A program made the translations under genes and the position numbers. The notes under the pieces were generated by a model. The model saw nothing but the letters and a program-made list of their open reading frames with translations, was not told the DNA's origin and did not search any database. Shown piece after piece: positions 1 through 8,589 of a stretch of 64,000 bases of DNA. How positions within the stretch are numbered: the stretch's first letter is position 1; the number at the start of each line of letters is the position of its first letter. The stretch is from Thalassobium sp. (GTDB lineage Bacteria > Pseudomonadota > Gammaproteobacteria > Pseudomonadales > Oceanobacteraceae). The DNA lies in NCBI GenBank assembly GCA_002733205.1, contig NVUW01000005.1:248001-312000 (forward strand), written 5' to 3'.

Positions 1-1
1 T

Positions 2-2209
2 ATTCAGCGCATGATTGATGCTGATGTGGCCGGTGTGATGTTCACCGCCAACCCGGTCAATGGTGATCGCGGTGAAGCCTTTATTTCGGCGACCTGGGGT
101 TGTGGTGAAGGTCTGGTTTCCGGCCACTGCAATGCCGATGAAATCAGCGTGCGTTTAAGCAGCAATGAACTCAGCGTGCAGGTGAATGATAAAGACCTGT
201 GTCTGGTGCAGGATACTGAACAGGGCGGCACCCGTGAACAGGAAGTGGCCGCCGATAAACGTGCGGTTGCCTGCTTGACCGACACACAGATTTTTGCCCT
301 GCGTGATCTGGGGCGCAGCATTGCGGAAGCCTATTGCGCACCGCAGGATATTGAGTGGTGTCTGAAAGACGGTGCGTTTTATATTCTGCAGGCGCGTCCG
401 GTGACGCGCTTGCCGGAACAGAACCCCGACAGCGACCGTTTGCAGGTCTGGGATAATTCCAATATTCAGGAATCCTATTGTGGGGTAACCACACCGCTGA
501 CCTTCAGCTTTGCTAACCGCGCTTATAAAACCGTTTACGAGCAAACCCTGCGTTTATTGGGTGTGCGTGAAAACGTTGTGCAACAGCATCAGGATATGCT
601 GGAAAATATGCTCGGCCTGATTCGTGGCCGGGTGTATTACAACATTAATAACTGGTATCGCGGGTTATTATTCCTGCCATCTTTCCGTACCAATAAAGCC
701 GATATGGAACGCATGATGGGCCTGACCGATCCGGTGGATCTGATTCAGGACCGCGAGCTGAGTGGCCGCGAAAAACTGGCACGCCTGCCGCAAATGTTGC
801 GTGCCTTGTTTGCCATGCTCAGCCGTTTCCGCCGTATGGATGATCTGGTTGCCGAATTCCGCGCGCACTTTGCCGCTGAATATGCCCGGGTCGAGCGCAA
901 TAAACTGCACAGCCTGAGCATGGATGCATTAATCAGCCTCAGCCGTACGCTGGATAAAACCCTGCTGAATAACTGGACCACGCCCATCGTTAACGATTTT
1001 TACGTCATGATGATGAATGGCAAGGTGCACCGCTGGCTGGAAAAACTCGGTGTAGAAAATCCGGCACTGGTGCAGAACAATTTGCTGTCCGGTGAAGAAG
1101 GCATCGAAAGTACCGAGCCAACCAAATTCCTGCTGCGTTTATGCGATGAAGCGCGCACACAGCCAGAATTGCTGGCGTGTTTAAAAGATCAGCCAAACGA
1201 TCAGCTTCTGGTTCTGCTGCAATTAAAATTCCCGGATTTCCACAGCCGCTGTCTGCAGTACATTGAACTGTACGGCGACCGCACCATGGGTGAGCTGAAG
1301 CTGGAGTCGGTAACGCTGCGTCAGGACGCTTCCTTTATGTTTGCGGTGCTGAAAAACTTTTTAAGCCGTGACGATCTGACCCTGGCGACGCTGGCCGAAA
1401 ACGAAGCCCGTTTCCGCGCTGAAGCAGAGCAGGCGGTATTACCAGCATTGCAGAAGCAGTTCGGTCGCCGGGGCTTAAAAAAATTCCAGCGTGATTTAAG
1501 CCGCCTGCGCGATGCCATCCGTAACCGCGAAAACATGCGTCTGGCGCGCACCCGGATGTTTGGTCTGTACCGCGATATTTTCCGTCAGCTCGGTGAGCAG
1601 CTGGCGTTTTATTCGCAACTGGAACAGGCCGAAGATATTTTTTATCTGACTCTGGAAGAAATCTACGCCTATGCCGACGGCCGTTCTGTGACTGCTGATT
1701 TAAAACCGCTGGTGGCAATCCGTCGTGCGGAGTTCGCGTCTTACGAAGCGGATGAACCGCCGCATCATTTCCACACCCGTGGGCCACTGTACTGCAATAA
1801 CCGCTTTGAATATCCGCATGCTCAGGAAGAAACCGCAGCCGCCGATGGCAGCCTGCAGGGCACCGGCTGTTATCCGGGTATTGTTGAGCAGAAAGTGCGG
1901 CTTATTTTCTCGCCGGACGATGAACTGAATTTAAATGGTCAGATTCTCTGCACCGTGCGAACCGATCCGGGCTGGGCACCGTTATTCCCGACCGCTGGCG
2001 GTATTCTGGTGGAGCGTGGTTCTACCCTCAGCCACTCGGCTGTGGTGGCCCGTGAACTGGGTATTCCTGCGGTGGTGGGTATTCCGGGCTTAACCAAATT
2101 ACTGGCCGACCAGGAGCTGGTGCGCATGGATGGTTCCAGTGGCCGTGTAGAGCGGCTGGAATTTAATGCCGCCGAGTCTGTGGCTGCGGCCGAGGAGTCG
2201 GTGGCATGA
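2..2209 (+). CDS. PEP-synthase-like phosphotransferase (ATP-grasp plus His-swivel), 5' end cut by window
   Basis: The reading frame is open from base 2, and the first ATG at 11 falls inside a conserved domain, so the true start lies before the window. The visible N-terminus carries the ATP-grasp part of PEP synthase/PPDK enzymes ('AGVMFTANPVNGD', then 'QDIEW' and 'LQARPVT', about residues 8-135). A long helical middle follows. The last 100 residues are the swivelling phosphohistidine domain ('GGILVERGSTLSHSAVVARE' region), with the catalytic His in 'LSHSAVV'. The protein ends directly after this domain, so the PEP/pyruvate-binding barrel of true PEP synthase is missing. That order matches rifampin-phosphotransferase-type dikinases, which phosphorylate a small alcohol with the beta-phosphate of ATP. 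The stop overlaps the next start (ATGA). The substrate is unknown. Confidence 0.85.
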   Translation: MQRMIDADVAGVMFTANPVNGDRGEAFISATWGCGEGLVSGHCNADEISVRLSSNELSVQVNDKDLCLVQDTEQGGTREQEVAADKRAVACLTDTQIFALRDLGRSIAEAYCAPQDIEWCLKDGAFYILQARPVTRLPEQNPDSDRLQVWDNSNIQESYCGVTTPLTFSFANRAYKTVYEQTLRLLGVRENVVQQHQDMLENMLGLIRGRVYYNINNWYRGLLFLPSFRTNKADMERMMGLTDPVDLIQDRELSGREKLARLPQMLRALFAMLSRFRRMDDLVAEFRAHFAAEYARVERNKLHSLSMDALISLSRTLDKTLLNNWTTPIVNDFYVMMMNGKVHRWLEKLGVENPALVQNNLLSGEEGIESTEPTKFLLRLCDEARTQPELLACLKDQPNDQLLVLLQLKFPDFHSRCLQYIELYGDRTMGELKLESVTLRQDASFMFAVLKNFLSRDDLTLATLAENEARFRAEAEQAVLPALQKQFGRRGLKKFQRDLSRLRDAIRNRENMRLARTRMFGLYRDIFRQLGEQLAFYSQLEQAEDIFYLTLEEIYAYADGRSVTADLKPLVAIRRAEFASYEADEPPHHFHTRGPLYCNNRFEYPHAQEETAAADGSLQGTGCYPGIVEQKVRLIFSPDDELNLNGQILCTVRTDPGWAPLFPTAGGILVERGSTLSHSAVVARELGIPAVVGIPGLTKLLADQELVRMDGSSGRVERLEFNAAESVAAAEESVA

Positions 2210-3345
2210 ACAGCATCCCGCAACTGAGTGATGAGTTTTTCCGTATTGCCCGTGAGCGGTACAGCGACGATGCCTTCTGGCTGGGTGAAGACGAAGCCGC
2301 AGTGCGCCGTCAGTTCAGTACGGAAAATGATTATTTCCGTGCTGGCCGTGCCTGGGCAGAAACCGCAGAAGGTTGTCGTTTAGCCGGTTTTTTTAATCCC
2401 GAGCAGCGTATTAATGATGAAGCCGTTGCCTATTTCGGTTTCTGGGAAAACAGCGGCGACAACGACACGATACTGAATGCGCAGCGGGATTTATTCGCCC
2501 GCTTTGAGCGCTGGGCTGCGGAGCAGGGCGCGGAGCGTATTTACGGACCGATTAATTTTAATACCTACGGCCCCTACCGTTTGCGCTTAGCCGACGAGCA
2601 GGGCGGTATGCCGGGGCCGGTATTTGCCGGCGAACCCTATAATCCGCTCAGTTATGGCGAACAATTACAGGCACTGGGTTACGACATTCATTACCGCTAT
2701 TACACCCGCATTAATAATAATTTACCGGCACTGGCGCAGCAGATGGAAAAACCACTGGCGCGAGCGTTACAGCAATTGCAGGGTGAATTTATTGTCAGCC
2801 GTCTGGATGGCGACACCTGGATGAATAATCTGCCGGAGCTGTATCCGTTAATCGACCGCATGTTCCGCCAGAACTTTGCTTACAGCCCGATCAGCGAAGC
2901 ACAGTTTGTCGCCGCCTGTGGTGAGCCTTTTGCGCGCAAGCTCTGCCCGCAGTCGTCGGTACTGGTGCGGCATAAAAGTGGTGCCATTGCCGGGTTTTTC
3001 CTGTGCTATCCGGATTACAGTCCGCTGCAGGTGCTCTCTTCGGTCTGTGGCTCATCGGTGAAGGCTGCGGATATCAGTTACGACCAGCATGCGGCACTGC
3101 TGCCTGAGCCGCGTCTGGCGCTGGCGAAAACCGGGGCTATTCATCCCGATTATCGTCAGGCTGGTCTGTTCACCCTGATGTCGATGCAGCTGACCTGCTG
3201 GGCGGCACCGCATTATCAGCGCGTGGCAGCGGCTCTGGTGCGTGAAGATAACCCGTCACTGCGTTATGCCCACAACGGCGAAGAAGTGCGGGTGTATGGT
3301 CTGTTTACCAAACAGCTGGCCCGCGCGGCTGCTCAGGAAGGCTGA
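2206..3345 (+). CDS. GNAT-like N-acyltransferase domain protein
   Basis: This is a 379-residue soluble protein with no signal peptide. The C-terminal half contains a segment typical of GNAT acetyl-CoA binding: beta-strand 'LALAKTGAIHPDYR' followed by 'QAGLFTLM', about residues 300-325. The N-terminal half ('IYGPINFNTYGPYRLR', about residue 115) resembles other long GNAT-related proteins found in lipid or natural-product operons. It starts with an ATGA overlap on the preceding phosphotransferase gene and is followed after one base by the ligase gene, so the genes are almost certainly co-transcribed. The acyl donor and acceptor cannot be read from the sequence. The family call is by motif only. 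Confidence 0.7.
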   Translation: MNSIPQLSDEFFRIARERYSDDAFWLGEDEAAVRRQFSTENDYFRAGRAWAETAEGCRLAGFFNPEQRINDEAVAYFGFWENSGDNDTILNAQRDLFARFERWAAEQGAERIYGPINFNTYGPYRLRLADEQGGMPGPVFAGEPYNPLSYGEQLQALGYDIHYRYYTRINNNLPALAQQMEKPLARALQQLQGEFIVSRLDGDTWMNNLPELYPLIDRMFRQNFAYSPISEAQFVAACGEPFARKLCPQSSVLVRHKSGAIAGFFLCYPDYSPLQVLSSVCGSSVKAADISYDQHAALLPEPRLALAKTGAIHPDYRQAGLFTLMSMQLTCWAAPHYQRVAAALVREDNPSLRYAHNGEEVRVYGLFTKQLARAAAQEG

Positions 3346-3346
3346 T

Positions 3347-4996
3347 ATGAGCGGGCTGAATTTCTGCCGTCATGTGCTTGAAGAGGCGCAGAGTAATCCG
3401 CAGCGGCTGGCGCTGGATATTCCACTGATGCAGGGGCGTCGTTGTCTGGGCGCTGAGCAATGTAGCTATGGCGAGCTGATGCAGCGTGTTGCCGCACTGC
3501 AGTCGTTGTGGCAGCAGCAGGGGTTGCAGCCCGGTGAGCGGGTGGTGGTGATCGCCCGGCCATCGGTCGATCTGTATGCGGTGGTGCTGAGTTTGCTGGC
3601 GTCGGGTCTGGTGGCGGTGTTTATCGATACCGGCATGGGGCGTAAAAAAATCCGTATGGCGCTGGCCGATGCCCGCCCGGTGGCGATTGTCAGTATGCAG
3701 GCGCTGTTGCGCTGGTTCTGGCTGATTCCTGAACTCTGGTCTTTAAAGCGCTTCAGTATTGACCGGAAAACCCTCGGCAGCCGCTCGCTGAATAAAGCGC
3801 TGGCGTCTGTTGATAGCGGCACATGGCCGCAGCTGGCGGCGCCTCCATCAGGAGATCACGGACTGATTTCCTTTACCTCCGGCAGTACCGGTCGGCCAAA
3901 AGGCGCCGACCGTACTCACGCCAGTCTGGATGCGCAGCATGCGGCGATTCGCCATCACTGGCCGGATGCTGATGGCGAACGTGACAGTCCGTGCTTTCCG
4001 GTCATGGTGTTGCATAACCTCAGCTGCGGTATGAGCAGCTGTTTGCCACAGGTGGATCTGGCTGCTCCGGCAAAGGTGGATGCGGCGGCGGTACTGACAC
4101 GCTGGCAGCAGCAGGGGGTTACCCGCATCAGTGGTGCGCCGGCCTATTTCCGCGCCCTGTGTGATGAGCTGTTACTGCGTAAGGCGACGCTGCCGCAGAT
4201 CACCAGTCTGGTGATTGGTGGTGCGCCGGTCAGCCAGTTGCTGGCGCGCGATCTGTTGCAGGTATTCCCTGATGCCTATGCGCGTATTGCCTATGGCTCG
4301 ACAGAAGCGGAGCCCATTGCCTCGCTGCGGTTGCAGGATTATCTGACCGCTGGCGATCAGCCCGCTGTGGCCGGTTTGCTGGTAGGCGATATTGCCGAAG
4401 CCACCGATGTGCTGATCTGCAATTTGCCTGAAAACAATGAACGTCTGGTTAATGAAAGTCACCTGCTCGACGGTCGCTGTGGCGTGGGCGAAGAGGGCGA
4501 AATTCTGGTGGCCGGCAATCATGTGCTGCGCGGTTATTACCACAACCCTCAGGCCGATGCGGAAAACAAAATCCCGCGCGCCGATGGGCTGGTCTGGCAC
4601 CGTACCGGCGATACCGGCTGGCTCGATGAGCAGGGCCGGCTGTGGCTCAGTGGCCGGGTAAAAGATGCTGTGCAGCTTGGCAGCCAGCGCCGTTTACAGC
4701 CGCTCTGGCTGGAGCAACAACTGGATGCGCTGGCCGGTGTGCAGCGCAGCGCGCTGATTGGCCATGATCAGCAGGGCTGGTTATTTGTCTGCTGTGATGA
4801 ACCACTGGAAAACCTTAAAAGTGCGTTGTTGGCCTTGCTGCCAGCCGGCGAATGGCAGGTTGCCCGGCTGAAGTACATGCCGGTGGATGGCCGCCACAAC
4901 AGCAAGATTGACCGGCCGTTGCTGCGTCAGATGGCGGCTGCAGGCCGTACCGACAGGGTGGTTACCTGGAACAAAACGGAGAGTACATCACTATGA
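3347..4996 (+). CDS. AMP-dependent acyl/aryl-CoA synthetase-like ligase
   Basis: This is a 549-residue adenylate-forming enzyme. The P-loop 'SFTSGSTGRPKG' lies at about residues 174-185, the adenylate-binding 'YGSTEAEP' at about 325, 'RTGDTGWLDEQGRL' at about 418, and the A10 catalytic lysine in 'NSKIDRPLL' near the C-terminus. All the core motifs needed to activate a carboxylic acid as an acyl-AMP are therefore present. The start is set at 3347, because this ATG follows the previous stop by one base and gives a normal N-terminus, whereas the longer frame would run about 100 bases into the upstream gene. The stop overlaps the next gene by 4 bases. It is distantly like OleC and fatty-acyl ligases. 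The substrate is unknown; a fatty or beta-hydroxy acid is a guess. Confidence 0.85.
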   Translation: MSGLNFCRHVLEEAQSNPQRLALDIPLMQGRRCLGAEQCSYGELMQRVAALQSLWQQQGLQPGERVVVIARPSVDLYAVVLSLLASGLVAVFIDTGMGRKKIRMALADARPVAIVSMQALLRWFWLIPELWSLKRFSIDRKTLGSRSLNKALASVDSGTWPQLAAPPSGDHGLISFTSGSTGRPKGADRTHASLDAQHAAIRHHWPDADGERDSPCFPVMVLHNLSCGMSSCLPQVDLAAPAKVDAAAVLTRWQQQGVTRISGAPAYFRALCDELLLRKATLPQITSLVIGGAPVSQLLARDLLQVFPDAYARIAYGSTEAEPIASLRLQDYLTAGDQPAVAGLLVGDIAEATDVLICNLPENNERLVNESHLLDGRCGVGEEGEILVAGNHVLRGYYHNPQADAENKIPRADGLVWHRTGDTGWLDEQGRLWLSGRVKDAVQLGSQRRLQPLWLEQQLDALAGVQRSALIGHDQQGWLFVCCDEPLENLKSALLALLPAGEWQVARLKYMPVDGRHNSKIDRPLLRQMAAAGRTDRVVTWNKTESTSL

Positions 4997-6189
4997 GCAG
5001 TTTACCGGCCGGTGGCTGGATTATCCGCCTGAACCGGGTTGATCTGATCACCCTGAGCAGTGTTCCGCTGACCTTGCTGGCGCTGTTTTTTACCCTGCAA
5101 CAGGAGTTGCTCACGGCGCTGGCGCTGTTGTTTCTGGCGATGACCGCCGATGCGCTGGATGGCTTGTTAGCACGGCGCTGGGGGCTGACCCGTGAGTTCG
5201 GGCGTTACCTTGATGGCTTTATGGATGTGCTGATTTATCTGGTCAGTCCGGCGCTGATTCTGTTGCAGTGGGGTTTTGATGGTATTTATGCCGTGGCCCT
5301 GGTGACTATGGTCGCCGCAGGCTGTATCCGCCTGTCGGTATTTAATCAGACCGGCAATATTGAGGACGCGAGTAAGGGCAGCGCCCGTCCTGCCTATCTG
5401 GGCATGCCGGTATTCTGGAGCCTGCTGATTATTGCGCCACTGGTGTTGCTGGAGCACTGGCTGGGGGCCAGCGCCTTTATTAAAGCTCTGCTGGCGCTGG
5501 CGTTGCTGTGGTTCTCGGTACAGATGCTGCGCGCCCGGCCTTTCTTTAAGTTCACTTCTCTGGCGCAGATGCTGTGGATTACCCTGGGTGGATTTTCACT
5601 GCTGTGCGTTACTACGCTGGCGGCTCAGGGCGCACAGGCGCCGTTGCATCCGCTGCTGATGGCGCTGTATCTGCAGGTGCCGGTGGTGATTGGCGGCGTG
5701 GCGCATATGTGGTGTGTCAGCAATGATGTGCTGCCGTCTTTTGCCCGGCCGGTGTGGAAATCGGCCTTTGGTAGCAACAAAACCTGGCGCGGCGTTTTAT
5801 TAGTGCCGCTGCTGACGGCGCTGGGCGCGCTCTGTCTGTGGCCACTGGAACAGGTCTTTCAGGCGCTGGGCTGGCCGACCGTGTGGAGTGGTTACTCACT
5901 GCTGCTGGCCGGCGCAATGGCTGGTGTTGGTTATATTCTCGGCGAATTGCCTAATTCCTGGTTTAAGCGTCGGTTGGGGATTGCACCGGGACAGGTGCCG
6001 GAAGAACAGCGTTACTGGTTTATCGCGCTTGATCAGATCGACTCGGCCGTTGGTGTCGCTCTGATACTTGGCTGGTGGCTCGATTTGAGCGCGGCCGTGG
6101 TGCTTTTGTACATCCTGACCTTCCCGCTGACCGCGCTGCTGGTTAAGCAGTGGTTGTACCGTAACAAACTCAAAGACAGTGCGGTCTGA
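4993..6189 (+). CDS. Fusion: CDP-alcohol phosphatidyltransferase + CDP-archaeol synthase (CarS)-like domain
   Basis: This is a 398-residue polytopic membrane protein. Residues 53-78 match the CDP-alcohol phosphatidyltransferase signature exactly: 'DALDGLLAR', then eight residues, G, three, D, three, D. The enzyme class displaces CMP from a CDP-alcohol with a second alcohol. After about residue 215 the sequence changes to features of the CarS/DUF46 family: 'FGSNKTWRG' at about 258, then 'LGELPNSWFKRRLGI' and 'ALDQIDSAVG' at about 317-353. CarS makes a CDP-lipid from CTP and a phospholipid phosphate. The fusion therefore pairs a CDP-activating step with the step that uses it. It overlaps the ligase stop by 4 bases and is the last gene of the operon. 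Confidence 0.85.
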   Translation: MSSLPAGGWIIRLNRVDLITLSSVPLTLLALFFTLQQELLTALALLFLAMTADALDGLLARRWGLTREFGRYLDGFMDVLIYLVSPALILLQWGFDGIYAVALVTMVAAGCIRLSVFNQTGNIEDASKGSARPAYLGMPVFWSLLIIAPLVLLEHWLGASAFIKALLALALLWFSVQMLRARPFFKFTSLAQMLWITLGGFSLLCVTTLAAQGAQAPLHPLLMALYLQVPVVIGGVAHMWCVSNDVLPSFARPVWKSAFGSNKTWRGVLLVPLLTALGALCLWPLEQVFQALGWPTVWSGYSLLLAGAMAGVGYILGELPNSWFKRRLGIAPGQVPEEQRYWFIALDQIDSAVGVALILGWWLDLSAAVVLLYILTFPLTALLVKQWLYRNKLKDSAV

Positions 6190-6217
6190 GGGCGATATCG
6201 CGTTGGTGAATGAATGC

Positions 6218-6246
6218 TTGTGGCAACAGGGCAGATTTTATACACT
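6218..6246 (+). promoter_or_regulatory. Possible promoter of the rpsP operon
   Basis: A TATACA -10-like box at 6239-6244 lies 15 bases after TTGTGG (6218-6223) and is followed by the GC-rich stretch CGCGCCC, the kind of discriminator found at stringently controlled ribosomal promoters. Box matches are only moderate. Confidence 0.35.
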
Positions 6247-6395
6247 ACGCGCCCTTTTATTAGGTCTCGTCTGGATGGGTGCCATCTTTGCGTGCACAGT
6301 TGTGCCGCTTTGAGCATTGGGACAGATGAGTTTGATGAACGGCAGGCGATCCCAAAACCTGTCCCTTGATAAAACGATCGGAGTGATCTGAAACT

Positions 6396-6647
6396 ATGGT
6401 AGTAATCCGTTTGGCCCGTGGTGGCTCTAAAAAACGTCCTTTTTATCACATTAACGTAGCTGACGCGCGTAGCCCTCGCGACGGTCGCTTTATCGAGCGC
6501 GTTGGGTTCTTTAACCCTGTTGCTCGCGGCCAGGAAGAAGCTTTGCGTATCGACGCAGAACGCGTTGAATACTGGTTGGCCAAGGGTGCTCAGCCGACTG
6601 ATCGCGTAGCCAGCTTACTGAAGCAAGTCAAAAAAGCTCAGGCTTAA
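6396..6647 (+). CDS. rpsP: 30S ribosomal protein S16
   Basis: The 83-residue protein starts '[19 protein letters not shown]', the standard S16 N-terminus, and has the usual length. S16 binds 16S rRNA and is needed for 30S assembly. A GGAG ribosome-binding site stands before the ATG. It is the first gene of the conserved rpsP-rimM-trmD-rplS operon, and all four genes are present here in the canonical order. A gap of about 200 bases upstream holds the likely operon promoter. Confidence 0.98.
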   Translation: MVVIRLARGGSKKRPFYHINVADARSPRDGRFIERVGFFNPVARGQEEALRIDAERVEYWLAKGAQPTDRVASLLKQVKKAQA

Positions 6648-6668
6648 TTGACGACGACCGGAGTTCTG

Positions 6669-7208
6669 ATGTTGAACGACCAGATTGCGGGTGAGGAAAT
6701 CACCGTCCTCGGAAAAGTAACCACCGCATTTGGTATTAAAGGCTGGGTGAAGGTGTATTCGTACACAGATCCTATGACCAATATCCTGGATTACCCGACC
6801 TGGCTGTTACGTATTAACGGACAGTGGTGTGAATTCAAGGTGACCGACAGCAAGCTCCAGCCGAAAGGGTTGGCCGTAGCTCTGACAGGAATTACCGACC
6901 GTGATGCCGCTCTGGCGTTGTCTCAGGTTGAAATCGGTGTTCCAACCTCGGAGTTACCGGAACTCGAAGAAGACGAACATTATTGGTTCCAGCTCGAAGG
7001 CTTGAAGGTGGTTAACACCGACGGCGTGTGGCTGGGCCAGGTGAAGGAACTGTTTGATTCCGGCGGCGGTAACCAGGTGATCAGCGTAAAAGGTTGCGAA
7101 GGCAGCATTGATAAGCGTGAGCGTCTGATTCCATACGCAGAAACAATCGTTCTTGAGGTTAATCTGGATAACGGTGAAATCCAGGTTGACTGGGACCCGG
7201 ATTTTTAA
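6669..7208 (+). CDS. rimM: Ribosome maturation factor RimM
   Basis: The 179-residue protein carries the RimM signature '[16 protein letters not shown]' at the N-terminus (RimM domain) and a PRC-barrel-like C-terminus with '[15 protein letters not shown]' and 'ERLIPYAE'. RimM binds S19 and helps mature the 16S rRNA 3' domain. An in-frame TTG at 6648 directly follows the rpsP stop, but the ATG at 6669 has a GGAG five bases ahead (6660-6663) and gives the normal RimM N-terminus, so 6669 is chosen. Confidence 0.95.
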   Translation: MLNDQIAGEEITVLGKVTTAFGIKGWVKVYSYTDPMTNILDYPTWLLRINGQWCEFKVTDSKLQPKGLAVALTGITDRDAALALSQVEIGVPTSELPELEEDEHYWFQLEGLKVVNTDGVWLGQVKELFDSGGGNQVISVKGCEGSIDKRERLIPYAETIVLEVNLDNGEIQVDWDPDF

Positions 7209-7224
7209 GCCCGGTGTTGTAACG

Positions 7225-7980
7225 ATGTGGTTTGGGGTTATTTCCCTATTTCCTGACATGTTCCGCGCACTCACCGATTACGGTGTCAGCGGGCGGGCAG
7301 TCAAACAGGAAAAAGTAAGTATCGAATGCTGGAATCCCCGTGATTTCGCCTACGATAACTACCAGACCGTGGACGATCGTCCATACGGCGGCGGCCCTGG
7401 CATGCTGATGAAAATTCAGCCTCTGCAGGATGCCATCCACGCAGCCAAAGCGGCTGCCGGGGAAGGCGCTAAGGTGATTTATTTATCACCTCAGGGACGC
7501 AAGCTGGATCAGGCCGGCGTGTTAGAGCTTGCTCAGCGCGACAAACTGATTCTGGTGGCCGGACGGTACGAAGGTATTGATGAGCGTTTGATTGAGCGCG
7601 AAGTCGACGAAGAGTGGTCTCTTGGCGATTTTGTTCTCAGTGGCGGTGAACTGGCCGCGATGACGCTGATGGATGCCGTGATCCGATTGGTACCTGGTGT
7701 ACTGGGGCATGACCAATCGGCACAGCAGGACTCCTTTATGGAAGGCTTGCTGGATTGTCCACATTACACCCGCCCGGAAGTGTACGAAGGGCAGGCTGTA
7801 CCGGACGTGTTGCTGAGTGGCAACCACGAGAAGATCCGCCAGTGGCGACTTAAACAGTCACTGGGAAGAACCTGGCAGCGCAGACCGGATTTACTGGAGG
7901 CGCTGGAACTGACAAACGAGCAACAAAGGTTATTGACAGAGTATCTGCAAGAGCTAGAACAGAACTCAGCAGACTGTTAA
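7225..7980 (+). CDS. trmD: tRNA (guanine-N1)-methyltransferase TrmD
   Basis: The 251-residue protein starts '[13 protein letters not shown]', typical of TrmD, and contains '[10 protein letters not shown]', the SAM-knot segment 'YLSPQGRKL', '[13 protein letters not shown]' and '[14 protein letters not shown]'. TrmD makes m1G37 in tRNAs reading CNN codons and prevents +1 frameshifting. The longer in-frame start at 7153 would overlap rimM by more than 50 bases and lacks family support. Third gene of the ribosomal operon. Confidence 0.97.
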   Translation: MWFGVISLFPDMFRALTDYGVSGRAVKQEKVSIECWNPRDFAYDNYQTVDDRPYGGGPGMLMKIQPLQDAIHAAKAAAGEGAKVIYLSPQGRKLDQAGVLELAQRDKLILVAGRYEGIDERLIEREVDEEWSLGDFVLSGGELAAMTLMDAVIRLVPGVLGHDQSAQQDSFMEGLLDCPHYTRPEVYEGQAVPDVLLSGNHEKIRQWRLKQSLGRTWQRRPDLLEALELTNEQQRLLTEYLQELEQNSADC

Positions 7981-7990
7981 GGAGCGAACA

Positions 7991-8344
7991 ATGAGCAACA
8001 AGAACCCAATCATTCAGCAGATTGAAAATGCGCAGCTGAAAGACAATATCCCTGCATTCAGCACCGGTGATACCGTTGTTGTACAGGTTAAAGTAAAAGA
8101 AGGTAGTCGTGAGCGTCTGCAGGCGTTCGAAGGCGTTGTAATCGGTAAGCGTAACCGTGGCCTGAACTCTGCATTCACTGTACGTAAAATCTCCCACGGT
8201 GTGGGCGTTGAGCGTACTTTCCAGACTCACAGCCCGATGATCGACAGCCTGGCTGTTAAGCGTCGCGGTGATGTGCGTCAGGCGAAACTGTACTACCTGC
8301 GTGAGCGTAGCGGTAAATCTGCACGTATCAAAGAAAAGGTTTAA
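7991..8344 (+). CDS. rplS: 50S ribosomal protein L19
   Basis: The 117-residue protein has the normal L19 length and features '[20 protein letters not shown]' and '[16 protein letters not shown]'. L19 sits at the 30S-50S interface. A strong AAGGAG ribosome-binding site precedes the ATG by 7 bases. It is the last gene of the rpsP operon, and an intrinsic terminator follows immediately. Confidence 0.98.
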   Translation: MSNKNPIIQQIENAQLKDNIPAFSTGDTVVVQVKVKEGSRERLQAFEGVVIGKRNRGLNSAFTVRKISHGVGVERTFQTHSPMIDSLAVKRRGDVRQAKLYYLRERSGKSARIKEKV

Positions 8345-8361
8345 TCCTTCTCTTGCTGAAA

Positions 8362-8387
8362 AAACGGGCCTCTGGCCCGTTTTTTTA
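8362..8387 (+). terminator. Intrinsic terminator of the rpsP-rplS operon
   Basis: Stem ACGGGCC / GGCCCGT around a three-base TCT loop (8364-8380), followed by a run of seven T. Confidence 0.93.
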
Positions 8388-8450
8388 TGCCTGTTTTGCG
8401 ACTGTTTTTGTGATCATAGCCCAGCTTGTCATCTGTATGGCATGCATGGC

Positions 8451-8459
8451 TGGTATACT
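8451..8459 (+). promoter_or_regulatory. Extended -10 promoter element upstream of dsbC
   Basis: TGGTATACT is an extended -10 (TGN plus TATACT) 130 bases before the dsbC start. No good -35 lies at the expected distance. A TTGACA at about 8496 is nearer but has no convincing -10. Confidence 0.3.
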
Positions 8460-8589
8460 GCTGCGCAGATGTACGGGGTCCGTGATTCTGTATTCTTGAC
8501 ACTGGCAGGCGCATTTGAAAGGGTAGGGCCCGGAACAAACCATGGGCTCTGGGCCTCCAAGCCTGAATGATGACGTAAAGGTTGCAGTA

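Noticed and set aside
8495..8500. TTGACA upstream of dsbC as a -35 box
   Set aside because: No acceptable -10 box lies 16-18 bases downstream.
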